Positions 17,217 through 28,127 of a stretch of 64,000 nt of DNA are shown here, piece after piece. The translations under genes were made by a program, and so were the position numbers. Numbering within the stretch: position 1 is the first letter of the stretch; every line of letters starts with the position of its first letter. The notes under the pieces are model-generated. The model saw nothing but the letters and a program-made list of their open reading frames with translations, was not told where the DNA came from and ran no database searches. The stretch lies in assembly GCA_948443805.1 (NCBI GenBank), contig CAOJUB010000006.1, forward strand, positions 1-64,000, given 5' to 3'. This DNA comes from an uncultured Clostridia bacterium (GTDB lineage: Bacteria; Bacillota; Clostridia; Oscillospirales; UBA644).

Positions 17217-19775
17217 CTATTCAGAAATCTCCGGTTCTGTTTCAGAAACTTCCGCTTCCGCCGCATCAGCCGCGTCAATCTCCACCGCAGCAGTCGGAAT
17301 ATCCTCATCGTTTTCCGCGGAAAGAGCCGCAATATTGACGACCTTGGTGTCCTCTTCCTTAAAGCGCATAATCCGGACGCCGCCCGATGTCCGGCTGTAT
17401 TTCGGAATTTCACTGATTTTAATCCGGATAATAATACCGTCGGAAGAAATCACAATCAGGTCTTCGTCTTCGCTGACGCTTTTTACGCCCGAAAGCAAGC
17501 CTGTTTTTTCGGAAATTTTATGTCCTTTAACGCCTTTTCCGCCTCTTGCCTGAATTTTATAACCGGAAATATCGGTACGCTTTCCGTAACCTTTTTCGGT
17601 AACAGTCAAAACGGTTTTTCCTTCTTCAAGAGGAATCATTCCGATAACAAAATCGTTTTCGCTCAGGCGGATAACCCGAACGCCTCTTGCCAGACGGCCG
17701 ACAACACGGACGTCGTTCTCGTCGTAGCAGATAACCATACCTTTATGCGTAGCAACCAGCATTTTTTGTTTGCCATCGGTCAGACGTACTGAAACCAAAT
17801 CGTCCCCTTCGTCAAGATCCACCGCGTTCAGGCCGGCTTTGCGAAGGTTTTTATAAGCCGTCAGCTCACAGCGCTTGGAAATTCCGTATTTGGTAACCAT
17901 ATTCAGATAAAAACCTTCTTCAAAACCGGAAATCGGAATCATCGCCGTAATCTTCTCTTCCTGCTCCAGCTGAAGAAGATTGACAATATTCATTCCCTTC
18001 GCCTGCCGCGATGTTTCCGGAATCTGATAACCTTTGATCTTATATACCCGCCCCCGGGTGGTGAAAAAGAGAATCATCTCATGCGTTGAACCGATAAACA
18101 TTTCTTCCGCATAATCCTCTTCTTTTGTCGTCATCGCGGTAATTCCCCGGCCGCCGCGGCGCTGAACTTTATAAACATCCTCCGGCATCCGCTTGATATA
18201 CCCGCAATGCGTCAGGGTATAAACGCAAGTTTTTTCCTCAATCAGGTCTTCAATATCTATTTCATCTTCTACGTCCTGAATCTCGGTTTTTCTGTCGTTT
18301 CCGTATTTATCCCGAATTTCAATCAATTCCTCGCGCAAAACGCCGACCAGCATTTCTTCCGAATTCAGCAGCTGATTGTAATATTCAATCTTTTTTGCCA
18401 ATTCTTCATACTCTGCGCGCAGTTTTTCTTCCTCCAGCCCCTGCAACGCTTTCAACCGCATTTCCAGAATCGCCGAAGCCTGAATCTCCGAAAGCCCGAA
18501 GCGGGACATCAGGTTTTCTTTCGCATTATCATAAGAATTCCGAATGATCCGGATAACCTCGTCGATATTTTCCTGCGCGATCAGCAAACCTTCCAGCAAA
18601 TGAGAACGTTCCATCGCTTTTTTCAGAACATAACGGGTCCGACGAATCAAAATATCTTTCTGGAACGCAATATACTCATCTAAAATTTCGCGCAGCGAAA
18701 GGATTTTCGGCTGCGACTGATTATTTACCAGCGCAAGCATGTTAACGGCAAAAGTCGTCTGCATCTGCGTCTGAATGAACAAACGGTTCAAAACAACCTG
18801 GGGATTCGCGTCTTTTTTCAGTTCAATAACAATCCGCATACCTTCGCGGTCGGATTCGTCACGCAGATCGGAAATTCCTTCTAATTTTTTATCCCGAACC
18901 TGTTCGGCAATATTGGCTACCAGCTGACGTTTATTCACCTGATACGGCAATTCACTGACGATGATCCGCATCCGGTCTTTGCCGAATTCTTCAAATTCGG
19001 TTCTTGCCCGAACCGTAATGTGGCCTCTTCCGGTTGCATATGCAGCGCGGATTCCCTTCCGACCGAGAACAATACCTTTCGTCGGGAAATCCGGTCCCTG
19101 CACACATTCCAGAAGATCGGCAAGTTCCGCTTCGGGACGATCCAGAATCAAAACGGTTGCATCGATAATCTCGCGCAGATTATGCGGCGGAATATTCGTT
19201 GCCATACCAACGGCAATTCCTGAAGAACCGTTTACCAGCAGGTTCGGAAATCGGCTGGGCAAAACGCGGGGTTCTTTTCTTGTTTCATCAAAGTTCGGAT
19301 CCCAGTCTACGGTGTCTTTTTCGATATCGCGCAGCATTTCATCTGCAATCCGGGACATTCTCGCTTCGGTATACCGGTAAGCTGCCGGCGGGTCTCCGTC
19401 AACAGAACCGAAGTTTCCGTGCCCTTCAATCAAAGGATACCGCATGGAAAAATCCTGCGCCATCCGAACCAGCGCATCATAAACCGACGAGTCTCCGTGG
19501 GGATGATACCGGCCGAGAACGTCGCCGACAGCAGTCGCACATTTGCGGAAGGGTTTATCCCGGGTTAATCCGTCTTCATACATTGCATACAAAATACGCC
19601 GGTGAACCGGTTTAAAACCGTCTCTTACGTCCGGAAGCGCACGGCCGATAATAACCGACATTGCGTATTCTATATAACTTTTTTTCATTTCACTGACAAG
19701 TTCCGTCTGATGAATTACCTGATCGGGAAACAGAATATCCTCCGGTTGATAATCCACATTTTTTCTCTTTGCCAT
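17217..19775 (-). CDS. gyrA: DNA gyrase subunit A
   Basis: 852 residues. The catalytic tyrosine is in [10 protein letters not shown] (near Tyr135). The quinolone region is [17 protein letters not shown], with Ser and Asp at positions equivalent to E. coli Ser83 and Asp87, that is, the usual sensitive-type residues. The C-terminal DNA-wrapping domain has the GyrA box QRRGGRG, which separates it from ParC. With GyrB it introduces negative supercoils. The C-terminus ends in an acidic Glu/Ala-rich tail. It lies 17 bp after gyrB, in one operon with ribosome site GGAAAGGACAG. Confidence 0.97.
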   Translation of the reverse strand: MAKRKNVDYQPEDILFPDQVIHQTELVSEMKKSYIEYAMSVIIGRALPDVRDGFKPVHRRILYAMYEDGLTRDKPFRKCATAVGDVLGRYHPHGDSSVYDALVRMAQDFSMRYPLIEGHGNFGSVDGDPPAAYRYTEARMSRIADEMLRDIEKDTVDWDPNFDETRKEPRVLPSRFPNLLVNGSSGIAVGMATNIPPHNLREIIDATVLILDRPEAELADLLECVQGPDFPTKGIVLGRKGIRAAYATGRGHITVRARTEFEEFGKDRMRIIVSELPYQVNKRQLVANIAEQVRDKKLEGISDLRDESDREGMRIVIELKKDANPQVVLNRLFIQTQMQTTFAVNMLALVNNQSQPKILSLREILDEYIAFQKDILIRRTRYVLKKAMERSHLLEGLLIAQENIDEVIRIIRNSYDNAKENLMSRFGLSEIQASAILEMRLKALQGLEEEKLRAEYEELAKKIEYYNQLLNSEEMLVGVLREELIEIRDKYGNDRKTEIQDVEDEIDIEDLIEEKTCVYTLTHCGYIKRMPEDVYKVQRRGGRGITAMTTKEEDYAEEMFIGSTHEMILFFTTRGRVYKIKGYQIPETSRQAKGMNIVNLLQLEQEEKITAMIPISGFEEGFYLNMVTKYGISKRCELTAYKNLRKAGLNAVDLDEGDDLVSVRLTDGKQKMLVATHKGMVICYDENDVRVVGRLARGVRVIRLSENDFVIGMIPLEEGKTVLTVTEKGYGKRTDISGYKIQARGGKGVKGHKISEKTGLLSGVKSVSEDEDLIVISSDGIIIRIKISEIPKYSRTSGGVRIMRFKEEDTKVVNIAALSAENDEDIPTAAVEIDAADAAEAEVSETEPEISE

Positions 19776-19792
19776 TCTGTCTGTCCTTTCCG

Positions 19793-21754
<1,962 letters not shown>

Positions 21755-21782
21755 CTATCAAATAATTATCTGTGTTTCCTTT

Positions 21783-22025
21783 TTAAAGTCTCTTCAAAAG
21801 AGAAGCGCATGTAATGGGCGAAATATACAGCCTGGTTTTTCCTTTTTCATGATACAGAATATAAGACCGGGGAAAATCATTGCCGATGGCAATTACCTGT
21901 CCCCGCTTTTGGCTGTAGGCTAAAAATTTTTTTGTAATAACAGAACCGGTCGTGTTTTCAATATCAAAAATTCCGGTTATATATTTTTTTTTAATCATAT
22001 AATTCAGGCCGATATGTAAATACAT
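21783..22025 (-). CDS. remB: RemB-like DUF370 protein
   Basis: 80 residues. It begins MYLHIGLNYMIKKKYITGIFDIENTT and ends with RLYISPITCASLLKR, matching the DUF370/RemB (YaaB) family found between recF and gyrB in Firmicutes. The related RemA is a DNA-binding regulator of biofilm genes in Bacillus; the role of RemB is less clear. Ribosome site AAAGGCGG. It lies in the usual recF-remB-gyrB order. Confidence 0.8.
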   Translation of the reverse strand: MYLHIGLNYMIKKKYITGIFDIENTTGSVITKKFLAYSQKRGQVIAIGNDFPRSYILYHEKGKTRLYISPITCASLLKRL

Positions 22026-22066
22026 TTTTTCTGTCCGCCTTTTCAGAAAATAAAACTGCTTTTCCT

Positions 22067-23146
22067 TTATCCTTTTATTTTTCCGTTTTCCACCCGGAAG
22101 ACCCGCGCCGTCCGAAAACCTCTTCCTTTTTCACAGGTTGAAATAAAAACCTGCTTTCCTTTAATCTTTTCCGTTATATACGCTTTTCGCGTATAATCCA
22201 GTTCAGAAAAAACATCGTCAAAAAGCATAATCGGATACTCTCCGGTCTCTTCCTTGAGCAATTCCGCTTCTGCCAGCTTTAATGCCATAACGCAGGAACG
22301 CTGCTGTCCCTGGCTTCCATAACTTTTCGCCGGCAGATGATTGATTTTGATACAAAAATCATCCCGATGGCTTCCCATAGAAGTATATCCCAAACGAAGG
22401 TCTTCTTCTTTGTTTTTTTCCAGTTTCAGAAGAAACTGTTCTTCGGTAAAACGGCTGTCTCCTGTTTCGCAGAAAGAACGAAACTCAAAATCGGTCGTTT
22501 CCTTTCCGGAAGAAATTTCTTCGGTTATTTTTGCCGCATGCTTTTCCAACCTCTTCAGATAAGTCTGACGGGTCACCGAAAGAATACTTCCGATCTTAGC
22601 CAGCCGCATATCATATAAATCAAGCGTCTCCAGCAAATCCCGGCGCTGATTTTTTAAAATATAATTTCTCCTCGCCAAAAGGGAAGAATAATCCTTTAAC
22701 AGCCTGTCATACTGCGGTTTTACCTGACTGATCGCAATATCCAGAAATTTGCGCCTTTCTTCCGGTCCGCTTTTTACCAGAAGAAGATGTTCGGGAAAAA
22801 ACAGAACGCAATGAAAAACACCTAATGCCTCAGACGGTTTGATTTTTACACCGTTTTTCAGAATTTCCCGGTTTTTTCCGCTGAAAAACCGGATTTCTTC
22901 ATTCTGATGTCTTCCGTTTTTATAAAATTCCGTCCGTGTCAGCGCGCTTTCCTGCCCGATCCGTATCAAATCGGTCTCGGAGGCGCTCCGAAAAGAACGG
23001 TTTGCCGAAAACAGCCAGAGAGCTTCAATAATATTCGTTTTTCCCTGCGCGTTTTTTCCAAGAAAAATATTCACACCCTCATCAAAAGAAAAAACCGCCT
23101 GTTCAATATTCCGAAAATTATGTAATTGCAGTGAAGAACAAATCAC
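22067..23146 (-). CDS. recF: DNA replication and repair protein RecF
   Basis: 359 residues from a GTG start at 23146, six bases after the dnaN stop. It is an SMC-like ATPase with Walker A GKNAQGKTNIIEAL (around residue 31), signature YGSQGQQRS and Walker B IMLFDDVFSELD. RecF helps load RecA at gaps. The ribosome site is weak, so translational coupling to dnaN is likely. The S4-domain gene usually found between dnaN and recF in Firmicutes is absent. Confidence 0.95.
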   Translation of the reverse strand: MICSSLQLHNFRNIEQAVFSFDEGVNIFLGKNAQGKTNIIEALWLFSANRSFRSASETDLIRIGQESALTRTEFYKNGRHQNEEIRFFSGKNREILKNGVKIKPSEALGVFHCVLFFPEHLLLVKSGPEERRKFLDIAISQVKPQYDRLLKDYSSLLARRNYILKNQRRDLLETLDLYDMRLAKIGSILSVTRQTYLKRLEKHAAKITEEISSGKETTDFEFRSFCETGDSRFTEEQFLLKLEKNKEEDLRLGYTSMGSHRDDFCIKINHLPAKSYGSQGQQRSCVMALKLAEAELLKEETGEYPIMLFDDVFSELDYTRKAYITEKIKGKQVFISTCEKGRGFRTARVFRVENGKIKG

Positions 23147-23152
23147 GCTTAC

Positions 23153-24256
23153 TCACTCGTTTCTCAGTCTCATGGCCGAAAGCAGGCAATAAAATTTTCC
23201 GTTCTCATCTTCTACAGCCATGGGGGACAGCGGGGAATTAAAGTGCATCCGAAGGTTTTCTGTCTCTGCCGTAGAAAAAATACTTTCCAGATATTTATTG
23301 TTAAACCCGATTTCCAGGCTTTCTCCCTCTTTTTCAATCTTGATTTCATCGACAACGCTTCCCTCGCTGGCCCGAAAAGAAACTACCAACGTATCCGCGT
23401 CAATGCTGAAGCGGATCGGATACCGCATTTTTTCACTGACAAGAATCGAGGCCAGGCCGACCGATTTGCGAATCTGTTCCCTGTTTACCGTAACTGTCGT
23501 TTTGAAGGAAGAAGGAAGCGCTGTTTTATATTTCAAAAATTCTCCTCTTATCAGCCTTGAAACAATCCTTTTCCGGCCGAATTCAAACGATACATGCCGT
23601 TCCCCGATTCCGATATTCACATTATCAAGGTCGGCAGGCATGGTTGATTCCAAAACTTCCATAGCCCTTTTCGGAACAATAAAGTTTCCGTTTTCATGTG
23701 ATCCTTCTATCTTTTCCTGCCGAAGCGCAAGACGGAAGGTATCGGTAGCCACCATTGTCAGCATTTCGTTTTCGATTTCAAACAAAACGCCCTGCTGAAT
23801 TTCTTTTCCCTCCGGTCCGGCTGCGGCAAACACCGTTTTTTTAATCATATCCAAAAACAAAGGCGGAGATAAATTAAACTGCTTCTTTTTTTCCATTAAA
23901 GGAAGATCGGGAAACAAGTCGGCCTTCATAACCGGAAGTTTTACCGATACGACGCCGCAGGATATTTCAAGCATTTCTCCTTCTGTTTCAAGAACCATAT
24001 CGTCATCGCGAAGATTCCGCAGAAAATCCCCGAACTTCTTTGCATTGACAACAAAATCTCCGGTTGATTCCACCGATGCGGAAATAAAGCATTCCAGCCC
24101 AATTTCCTGGCCAACGCCGGCAAGACGGATATTTCCGTCGTCGAAAACGTTGAAAAGAATGCCCTCCTCTGCCGGAATGTTTGCTTTTGAAGCAATCACC
24201 TTGGAAACCGTATTAACCGCTTCCAGAAGAATTGTTTTGGTACAGATAAATTTCAT
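23153..24256 (-). CDS. dnaN: DNA polymerase III beta sliding clamp
   Basis: 367 residues made of three clamp domains, with typical motifs such as GRKRIVSRLIRGEFLKYK and the C-terminal MHFNSPLSPMAVED...YCLLSAMRLRNE. It forms the ring that tethers polymerase III to DNA. Ribosome site GGAG nine bases before the ATG. It is separated from dnaA by a 352-bp region that looks like oriC. Confidence 0.96.
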   Translation of the reverse strand: MKFICTKTILLEAVNTVSKVIASKANIPAEEGILFNVFDDGNIRLAGVGQEIGLECFISASVESTGDFVVNAKKFGDFLRNLRDDDMVLETEGEMLEISCGVVSVKLPVMKADLFPDLPLMEKKKQFNLSPPLFLDMIKKTVFAAAGPEGKEIQQGVLFEIENEMLTMVATDTFRLALRQEKIEGSHENGNFIVPKRAMEVLESTMPADLDNVNIGIGERHVSFEFGRKRIVSRLIRGEFLKYKTALPSSFKTTVTVNREQIRKSVGLASILVSEKMRYPIRFSIDADTLVVSFRASEGSVVDEIKIEKEGESLEIGFNNKYLESIFSTAETENLRMHFNSPLSPMAVEDENGKFYCLLSAMRLRNE

Positions 24257-24376
24257 TCATAACTCCGTTCTGCCTTTTTTCTGCTTATTCTATATAAAAA
24301 GGCTTGATAAATAATAAAGTGAATGGTCTCTTCGTTTTTTCCTTTTCTTATTTTTTATAACAAATATAAAATAAAA

Positions 24377-24392
24377 AAGAAGTAGTAGTAAG
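24377..24392 (-). promoter_or_regulatory. DnaA-trio-like element
   Basis: Read 3' to 5' from the box side, the plus strand gives the triplets GAT GAT GAA GAA directly beside the AT-rich tract. This fits the published DnaA-trio rule (3'-[G/A]A[T/A]-5'), by which DnaA assembles on single-stranded DNA during origin opening. Confidence 0.5.
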
Positions 24393-24513
24393 GCTTGTCA
24401 ATATCTTTGAAAACTTTTCCAGGAGCGGAAGGACAAGGCCTTTTTGGAAAATTTTTTCTTTTGAAAAAAATCCGATGTTTCTGTTCATAAAAAAAACCGT
24501 TTTCTTTTCATCT

Positions 24514-24522
24514 TTTTCAACA
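24514..24522 (+). promoter_or_regulatory. DnaA-box-like 9-mer TTTTCAACA
   Basis: Variant of TTATCCACA with two changes. Two more copies lie close by in the opposite orientation. Confidence 0.45.
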
Positions 24523-24552
24523 GGGATTTGAACAGCGGTTTGTCGATGGTTT

Positions 24553-24561
24553 TGTTGAAAA
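24553..24561 (-). promoter_or_regulatory. DnaA-box-like 9-mer TTTTCAACA
   Basis: Exact second copy of the 9-mer, on the minus strand, 30 bp from the first. Confidence 0.45.
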
Positions 24562-24594
24562 AGAAAAATTATCAAAAGAAAAAAACATGAATAC

Positions 24595-24603
24595 TGTTGA
24601 AAA
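24595..24603 (-). promoter_or_regulatory. DnaA-box-like 9-mer TTTTCAACA
   Basis: Third exact copy, on the minus strand, just after the dnaA stop and 33 bp from the second. Confidence 0.45.
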
Positions 24604-24608
24604 CTCTT

Positions 24609-25964
24609 TTACATGGAACGGATGTCTTCGATCAGTTTGTTGACTTCCGTTTTGGCAGAGGGGGAGTATTCAAATTTCTCCTCTACTTTTTTAATCGCAT
24701 GGTGAACGGTGGAGTGATTTTTTCCTTTTTCGCCGTTTCCTCCGAAAATATCGCCGATATCCGGCAGGGAAAGATCTGTGATTTCGCGGAGAATATACAT
24801 AGATATCTGCCGGGCGAAAACAATGTTTCCGGTTCTTTTTTTGCTTTTGATGTCAGAAACCGAAACTTCATAATGCTTGGACACGGTGGTCAGGACTTTT
24901 TCGATCGTTATATCGATCGGTTCATTTTCATTGGTTACTTCGCTGATGGCGCTTTGGGCAATGGCGATTGTCGGCGTGTCTTTCATAATCAGCTGCGTGG
25001 AAACCAGTTTCTTGATAACGCCTTCTAACTGACGGATGTTGTTTTTGATTTTATCGGCAATAAAAAATTCAATTTCATCCGAAAGTTTGATATTGTAAGC
25101 CGCGCATTTTTTTCGGATGATGGCTACTTTCAGTTCAAGGTCAGGAGCGGAAATATCGGTAATAACGCCCGATTCAAAGCGGGAACGAAGCCGGCTTTCC
25201 AGAAGCTGGATATCTTTTGGCGGCCTGTCCGATGCGAGAATGATCTGTTTTTTTGCATGATAAAGGGTTTCAAAGGTATGAAAAAATTCTTCCTGTGTGG
25301 AATTCTTTCCCGCAATAAACTGAATGTCATCAACCAGAAGAACGTCAAGCGTCCGGTATTTGTTCCGGATATCCGACATGGTGCGGTTCTGGATATTTTC
25401 GATTACGTCATTGATAAATTCTTCACTGGAAACATATAAAATACGGAAAGAGGGATTATTTTTCAGAATTTCGTTTTTGATGGCGTTGAGCAGATGCGTT
25501 TTTCCCAGCCCTGTATTTCCGTAAATAAAAAGAGGGTTGTACATTGTTGCCGGATGTTTGGCTACGGCAACACAGGAAGCGTGTGCGTGCTGGTTAGAAG
25601 AACCGACAATGAAGTTATCGAAAGTATATTCTTCATCGTTCATCGAAACCAGTTCTTCTTGCGGTTCCTCTTCTGGAAGAGGATTTTCCGAGTGTTTTTT
25701 TATATTTTCATAGATTTTTTTATCTAAAACAACACTGATTTTCATGTCGAAACCAACAATTGATGATAAGACATCTTCGATGATATCCTTATATTTGGAA
25801 ATGATGATCGACTGCTGAATGGTATTTTCTACCACAAGGATAAAATAATCGTTTTCATATTTTAAAGGATAAACGGTTTTAATCCAGAGTTTCATCACGG
25901 TTTCCGAAAGAGACCCGGAAAGCGTTTCTACGGTTTTGTCCCAGATGTTTTGAATGCTTTTCAT
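24609..25964 (-). CDS. dnaA: Chromosomal replication initiator DnaA
   Basis: 451 residues. N-terminal domain I, a short acidic linker, then the AAA+ core with Walker A GNTGLGKT (about 149-156) and Walker B VLLVDDIQF. The C-terminal domain IV has a DnaA-signature helix-turn-helix around KNHSTVHHAIKKVEE, where HSTV replaces the common DHTTV. DnaA binds oriC boxes and opens the origin. Ribosome site GGGGGGAAA. It is divergent from rpmH and followed by the candidate oriC and dnaN. Confidence 0.97.
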   Translation of the reverse strand: MKSIQNIWDKTVETLSGSLSETVMKLWIKTVYPLKYENDYFILVVENTIQQSIIISKYKDIIEDVLSSIVGFDMKISVVLDKKIYENIKKHSENPLPEEEPQEELVSMNDEEYTFDNFIVGSSNQHAHASCVAVAKHPATMYNPLFIYGNTGLGKTHLLNAIKNEILKNNPSFRILYVSSEEFINDVIENIQNRTMSDIRNKYRTLDVLLVDDIQFIAGKNSTQEEFFHTFETLYHAKKQIILASDRPPKDIQLLESRLRSRFESGVITDISAPDLELKVAIIRKKCAAYNIKLSDEIEFFIADKIKNNIRQLEGVIKKLVSTQLIMKDTPTIAIAQSAISEVTNENEPIDITIEKVLTTVSKHYEVSVSDIKSKKRTGNIVFARQISMYILREITDLSLPDIGDIFGGNGEKGKNHSTVHHAIKKVEEKFEYSPSAKTEVNKLIEDIRSM

Positions 25965-26119
25965 TTTGTCTGTTTCCCCCCTGTTTATTTTTTCTGAAAG
26001 AAAACCGGCTTCCCCATGAAAAATCCGGTTTATTTTTGAAGAATAAAATAACGCGGTAATATTTAAATAGAATCATTATTCTAATATATTATTATAATAT
26101 TATATATACCACGCCCTCT

Positions 26120-26148
26120 ATTCTATCATAAAAGGCTGGGGAATGCAA
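26120..26148 (-). promoter_or_regulatory. Candidate dnaA promoter
   Basis: On the minus strand TTGCAT (26148-26143), 17-bp spacer, TAGAAT (26125-26120), giving a leader of about 150 nt before dnaA. Confidence 0.6.
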
Positions 26149-26189
26149 GGAATATCTGTAAAAAGTCGAAAAAAATTCAGTTTTGGAAC

Positions 26190-26218
26190 TTGACAAGCGG
26201 ACAATTTCCCTATATAAT
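26190..26218 (+). promoter_or_regulatory. Sigma-A promoter of rpmH
   Basis: TTGACA (26190-26195), 17-bp spacer, TATAAT (26213-26218), a perfect consensus suited to a ribosomal protein gene. Confidence 0.9.
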
Positions 26219-26255
26219 GAATAAAGGACTATATTTTTTAAGGAGGGAAAGCAAG

Positions 26256-26390
26256 ATGGTAAGAACCTATCAGCCTAAGAAAAGACAGAGAAGCAAAGTT
26301 CACGGTTTTCGTAAGAGAATGAAAACTGCAAACGGCAGAAAAGTCCTTGCGAGAAGACGCGCAAGAGGCAGAAAGCAGCTGAGCCTGTAA
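26256..26390 (+). CDS. rpmH: 50S ribosomal protein L34
   Basis: 44 residues, highly basic, with the family sequence [19 protein letters not shown]. Start at 26256 follows AAGGAGGGAAAG; the longer open frame begins inside the promoter. First gene of rpmH-rnpA-yidD-yidC-jag. Confidence 0.98.
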   Translation: MVRTYQPKKRQRSKVHGFRKRMKTANGRKVLARRRARGRKQLSL

Positions 26391-26405
26391 GGCCGGCAAT
26401 CCTGC

Positions 26406-26789
26406 ATGAAACAAACCTTATCTCTTTGTGATAACCGAGCATTCAGAGCCTTATATCATAGGGGAAAACGTGCTGTTTTCTCTACTTTTGCTGTTTATTA
26501 CCGCAAAAACCGGAAAAATAACGGTTGGAACCGAATGGGGATCACCGTCAGCAAAAAGATAGGAAACGCTGTATGCAGAAACAGAGCCAAAAGAGTCCTC
26601 AGAGAGGCGTATCGCCTCAATGAACCCCAGCTTTGCACAGGGGTTGATTTTGTTTTTGTGGCCCGGTCTAAAACGGTTGATGTGAATATGCGCCAGGTTG
26701 AAAAAGAAATGCATATTTTCTTCAGAAAAGAGGCTTTGTTGAAAGAAAAAGGAGGGTTCGATGAAAAAGGCGGCCCTTTGGTTAATTGA
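26406..26789 (+). CDS. rnpA: Ribonuclease P protein component
   Basis: 127 residues, basic. The RNR-type motif is present as NRMGITVSKKIGNAVCRNRAKRVLREAYRLN, the RNA-binding signature of RnpA. It pairs with RNase P RNA to mature tRNA 5' ends. It starts 15 bp after rpmH with a weak ribosome site and overlaps yidD by 29 bp in another frame. The C-terminus extends slightly past the usual end. Confidence 0.95.
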   Translation: MKQTLSLCDNRAFRALYHRGKRAVFSTFAVYYRKNRKNNGWNRMGITVSKKIGNAVCRNRAKRVLREAYRLNEPQLCTGVDFVFVARSKTVDVNMRQVEKEMHIFFRKEALLKEKGGFDEKGGPLVN

Positions 26790-26970
26790 ATTTTACAGAA
26801 AGCATATCTCGCCGTTTAAGCCGTGTTGCTGCCGGTTTATTCCTTCGTGTTCGGAATATGCTTTGTCTGCGTTTCAGAAATACAGTTTTCTGAAAGCTCT
26901 TTTTCTTTCGGTAAAAAGAATTGTAAGGTGCAACCCTTTCTGTAAAGGCGGGTATGACCCGCTGCCATGA
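26761..26970 (+). CDS. yidD: Membrane protein insertion efficiency factor YidD
   Basis: 69 residues with the family signature CRFIPSCSEYALSAFQKY and RIVRCNPFCKGGYDPLP. It assists YidC/Sec-dependent membrane insertion. Strong ribosome site AAGGAGG inside the end of rnpA. The two genes overlap by 29 bp, a conserved layout. Confidence 0.95.
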   Translation: MKKAALWLIEFYRKHISPFKPCCCRFIPSCSEYALSAFQKYSFLKALFLSVKRIVRCNPFCKGGYDPLP

Positions 26971-27098
26971 AAAGCCCGGAATTTTTCCGGACGGCATATC
27001 CGGCCTGACGCAGAGGCGAAAAAGAAAAGCGGAGACCTACGGCTACATCCGTTTAGCAGAATTCTCCCACACAAAGAAAGGTATGGTTAAAGACGTAG

Positions 27099-28052
27099 AT
27101 GGGAAATATTTTAAACATAATATATGTTCCCCTGGCAATGATTCTGAAGCTTTGCTATTCGATTACAAATAATTACGGTTTGGCGATTATTTTCTTTGCT
27201 TTTATCGCGAAAGTTTTGATGCTTCCCGTATCGGTGAAAAGCGAACTGGGAAGAAGGAAAATGGTGAAAGTTCAGCCAAAACTTCAGGCTTTGCAGCAGA
27301 AATACAAAAACAATACCCGCGATCAGAGATATATGGACGAAGTACAGGCGGTATACCGCGAAGAAGGCTACAGTCAGATGTCGGGCTGTTTGCCGACGCT
27401 GATCCAGTTTCCTTTGATTATGGGTCTTTGGAATGCGATCAGAAATCCGCTTACCTATGTTTGTGGTCTTGTGGAAAAAACAATGTATCCCATCTTCCAG
27501 AAACTGACCGAATTGGGTGTGGAGAATCTGGGAACCTGGGATCTTGCAGCCAATAAAAAGGCGATTAATGAAATTGCTATCGCGCAGGGAATTGATCAGT
27601 ATGGCGATCAGCTTTCCGGTCTGCTTCCGGAAGGATTCCGGAATATCGACCTGAATTTTTTCGGTCTGAATCTCGGTGATAAACCGGTTTTCGGATGGGA
27701 TTGGACAATTCTGATTCCGATTATTTCCGCCCTGACCTCCTTTTTGGTTGGCTATATCGGACAGCGGATCAACAGAACAAAAGGCGCGCAGCAGGATCCG
27801 ACGCAGAAAAGTATGAATTTTGTTTTATATACCATGCCGTTGATTTCTCTTTGGATGGGCTTTTCTTTCCAAATCGGCGTTGGTATTTATTGGATTTTTT
27901 CCAATATCTTCTCTTTGATTCAGACGGTTCTCTTGCCGCTTTGTCTTCGGGAAAAGAAACAGGTAGTTCCCGTAAAAGAGAAAAAATTAAATTATAATCA
28001 GCTTCAGAAAATGGAACGAGAAAAAAAAGCGGCCGAAAAAGAAGATTCGTAA
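27099..28052 (+). CDS. yidC: Membrane protein insertase YidC
   Basis: 317 residues of the short Gram-positive type. Membrane helices run from residues ~15-40 (LAIIFFAFIAKVLMLPVSV, with the cytoplasmic loop KSELGRRKMVKVQPKLQALQQKYKNN), then the SQMSGCLPTLIQFPLIMGLW segment and later helices, with a basic tail. It inserts membrane proteins with or without Sec. There is no obvious lipoprotein signal. The ribosome site upstream is weak. An extra loop between the second and third helices (about residues 120-195) is longer than in many homologues. Confidence 0.93.
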   Translation: MGNILNIIYVPLAMILKLCYSITNNYGLAIIFFAFIAKVLMLPVSVKSELGRRKMVKVQPKLQALQQKYKNNTRDQRYMDEVQAVYREEGYSQMSGCLPTLIQFPLIMGLWNAIRNPLTYVCGLVEKTMYPIFQKLTELGVENLGTWDLAANKKAINEIAIAQGIDQYGDQLSGLLPEGFRNIDLNFFGLNLGDKPVFGWDWTILIPIISALTSFLVGYIGQRINRTKGAQQDPTQKSMNFVLYTMPLISLWMGFSFQIGVGIYWIFSNIFSLIQTVLLPLCLREKKQVVPVKEKKLNYNQLQKMEREKKAAEKEDS

Positions 28053-28127
28053 CAAGAAAATGAAGGAAACAAAAATGATTTTCCGTTATAAAACGGAAAG
28101 AGATGAAAAGGAAGGAACCGGCCTGTT

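Larger units (their letters stand above)
24257..24608. other. Candidate replication origin (oriC) between dnaA and dnaN
   Basis: A 352-bp AT-rich gene-free region between dnaA and dnaN. It has three copies of the 9-mer TTTTCAACA next to the dnaA stop, an unwinding-type AT-rich tract at about 24340-24376, and a triplet run (AAGAAGTAGTAGTAAG, 24377-24392) at its border. Leftward genes dnaA to gyrA and rightward rpmH onward flank the region. Base bias of coding strands appears to change here (C/A-rich plus strand to the left, G/T-rich to the right). Confidence 0.65.
25965..26255. other. dnaA-rpmH divergent intergenic region
   Basis: 291 bp holding the dnaA and rpmH promoters and, between about 26050 and 26107, almost pure A/T sequence with the small inverted repeat TAGAATCATTATTCTA (26068-26083). 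The AT tract would lie in the dnaA untranslated leader or act as a second unwinding element. I see no good DnaA boxes here. Confidence 0.6.
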
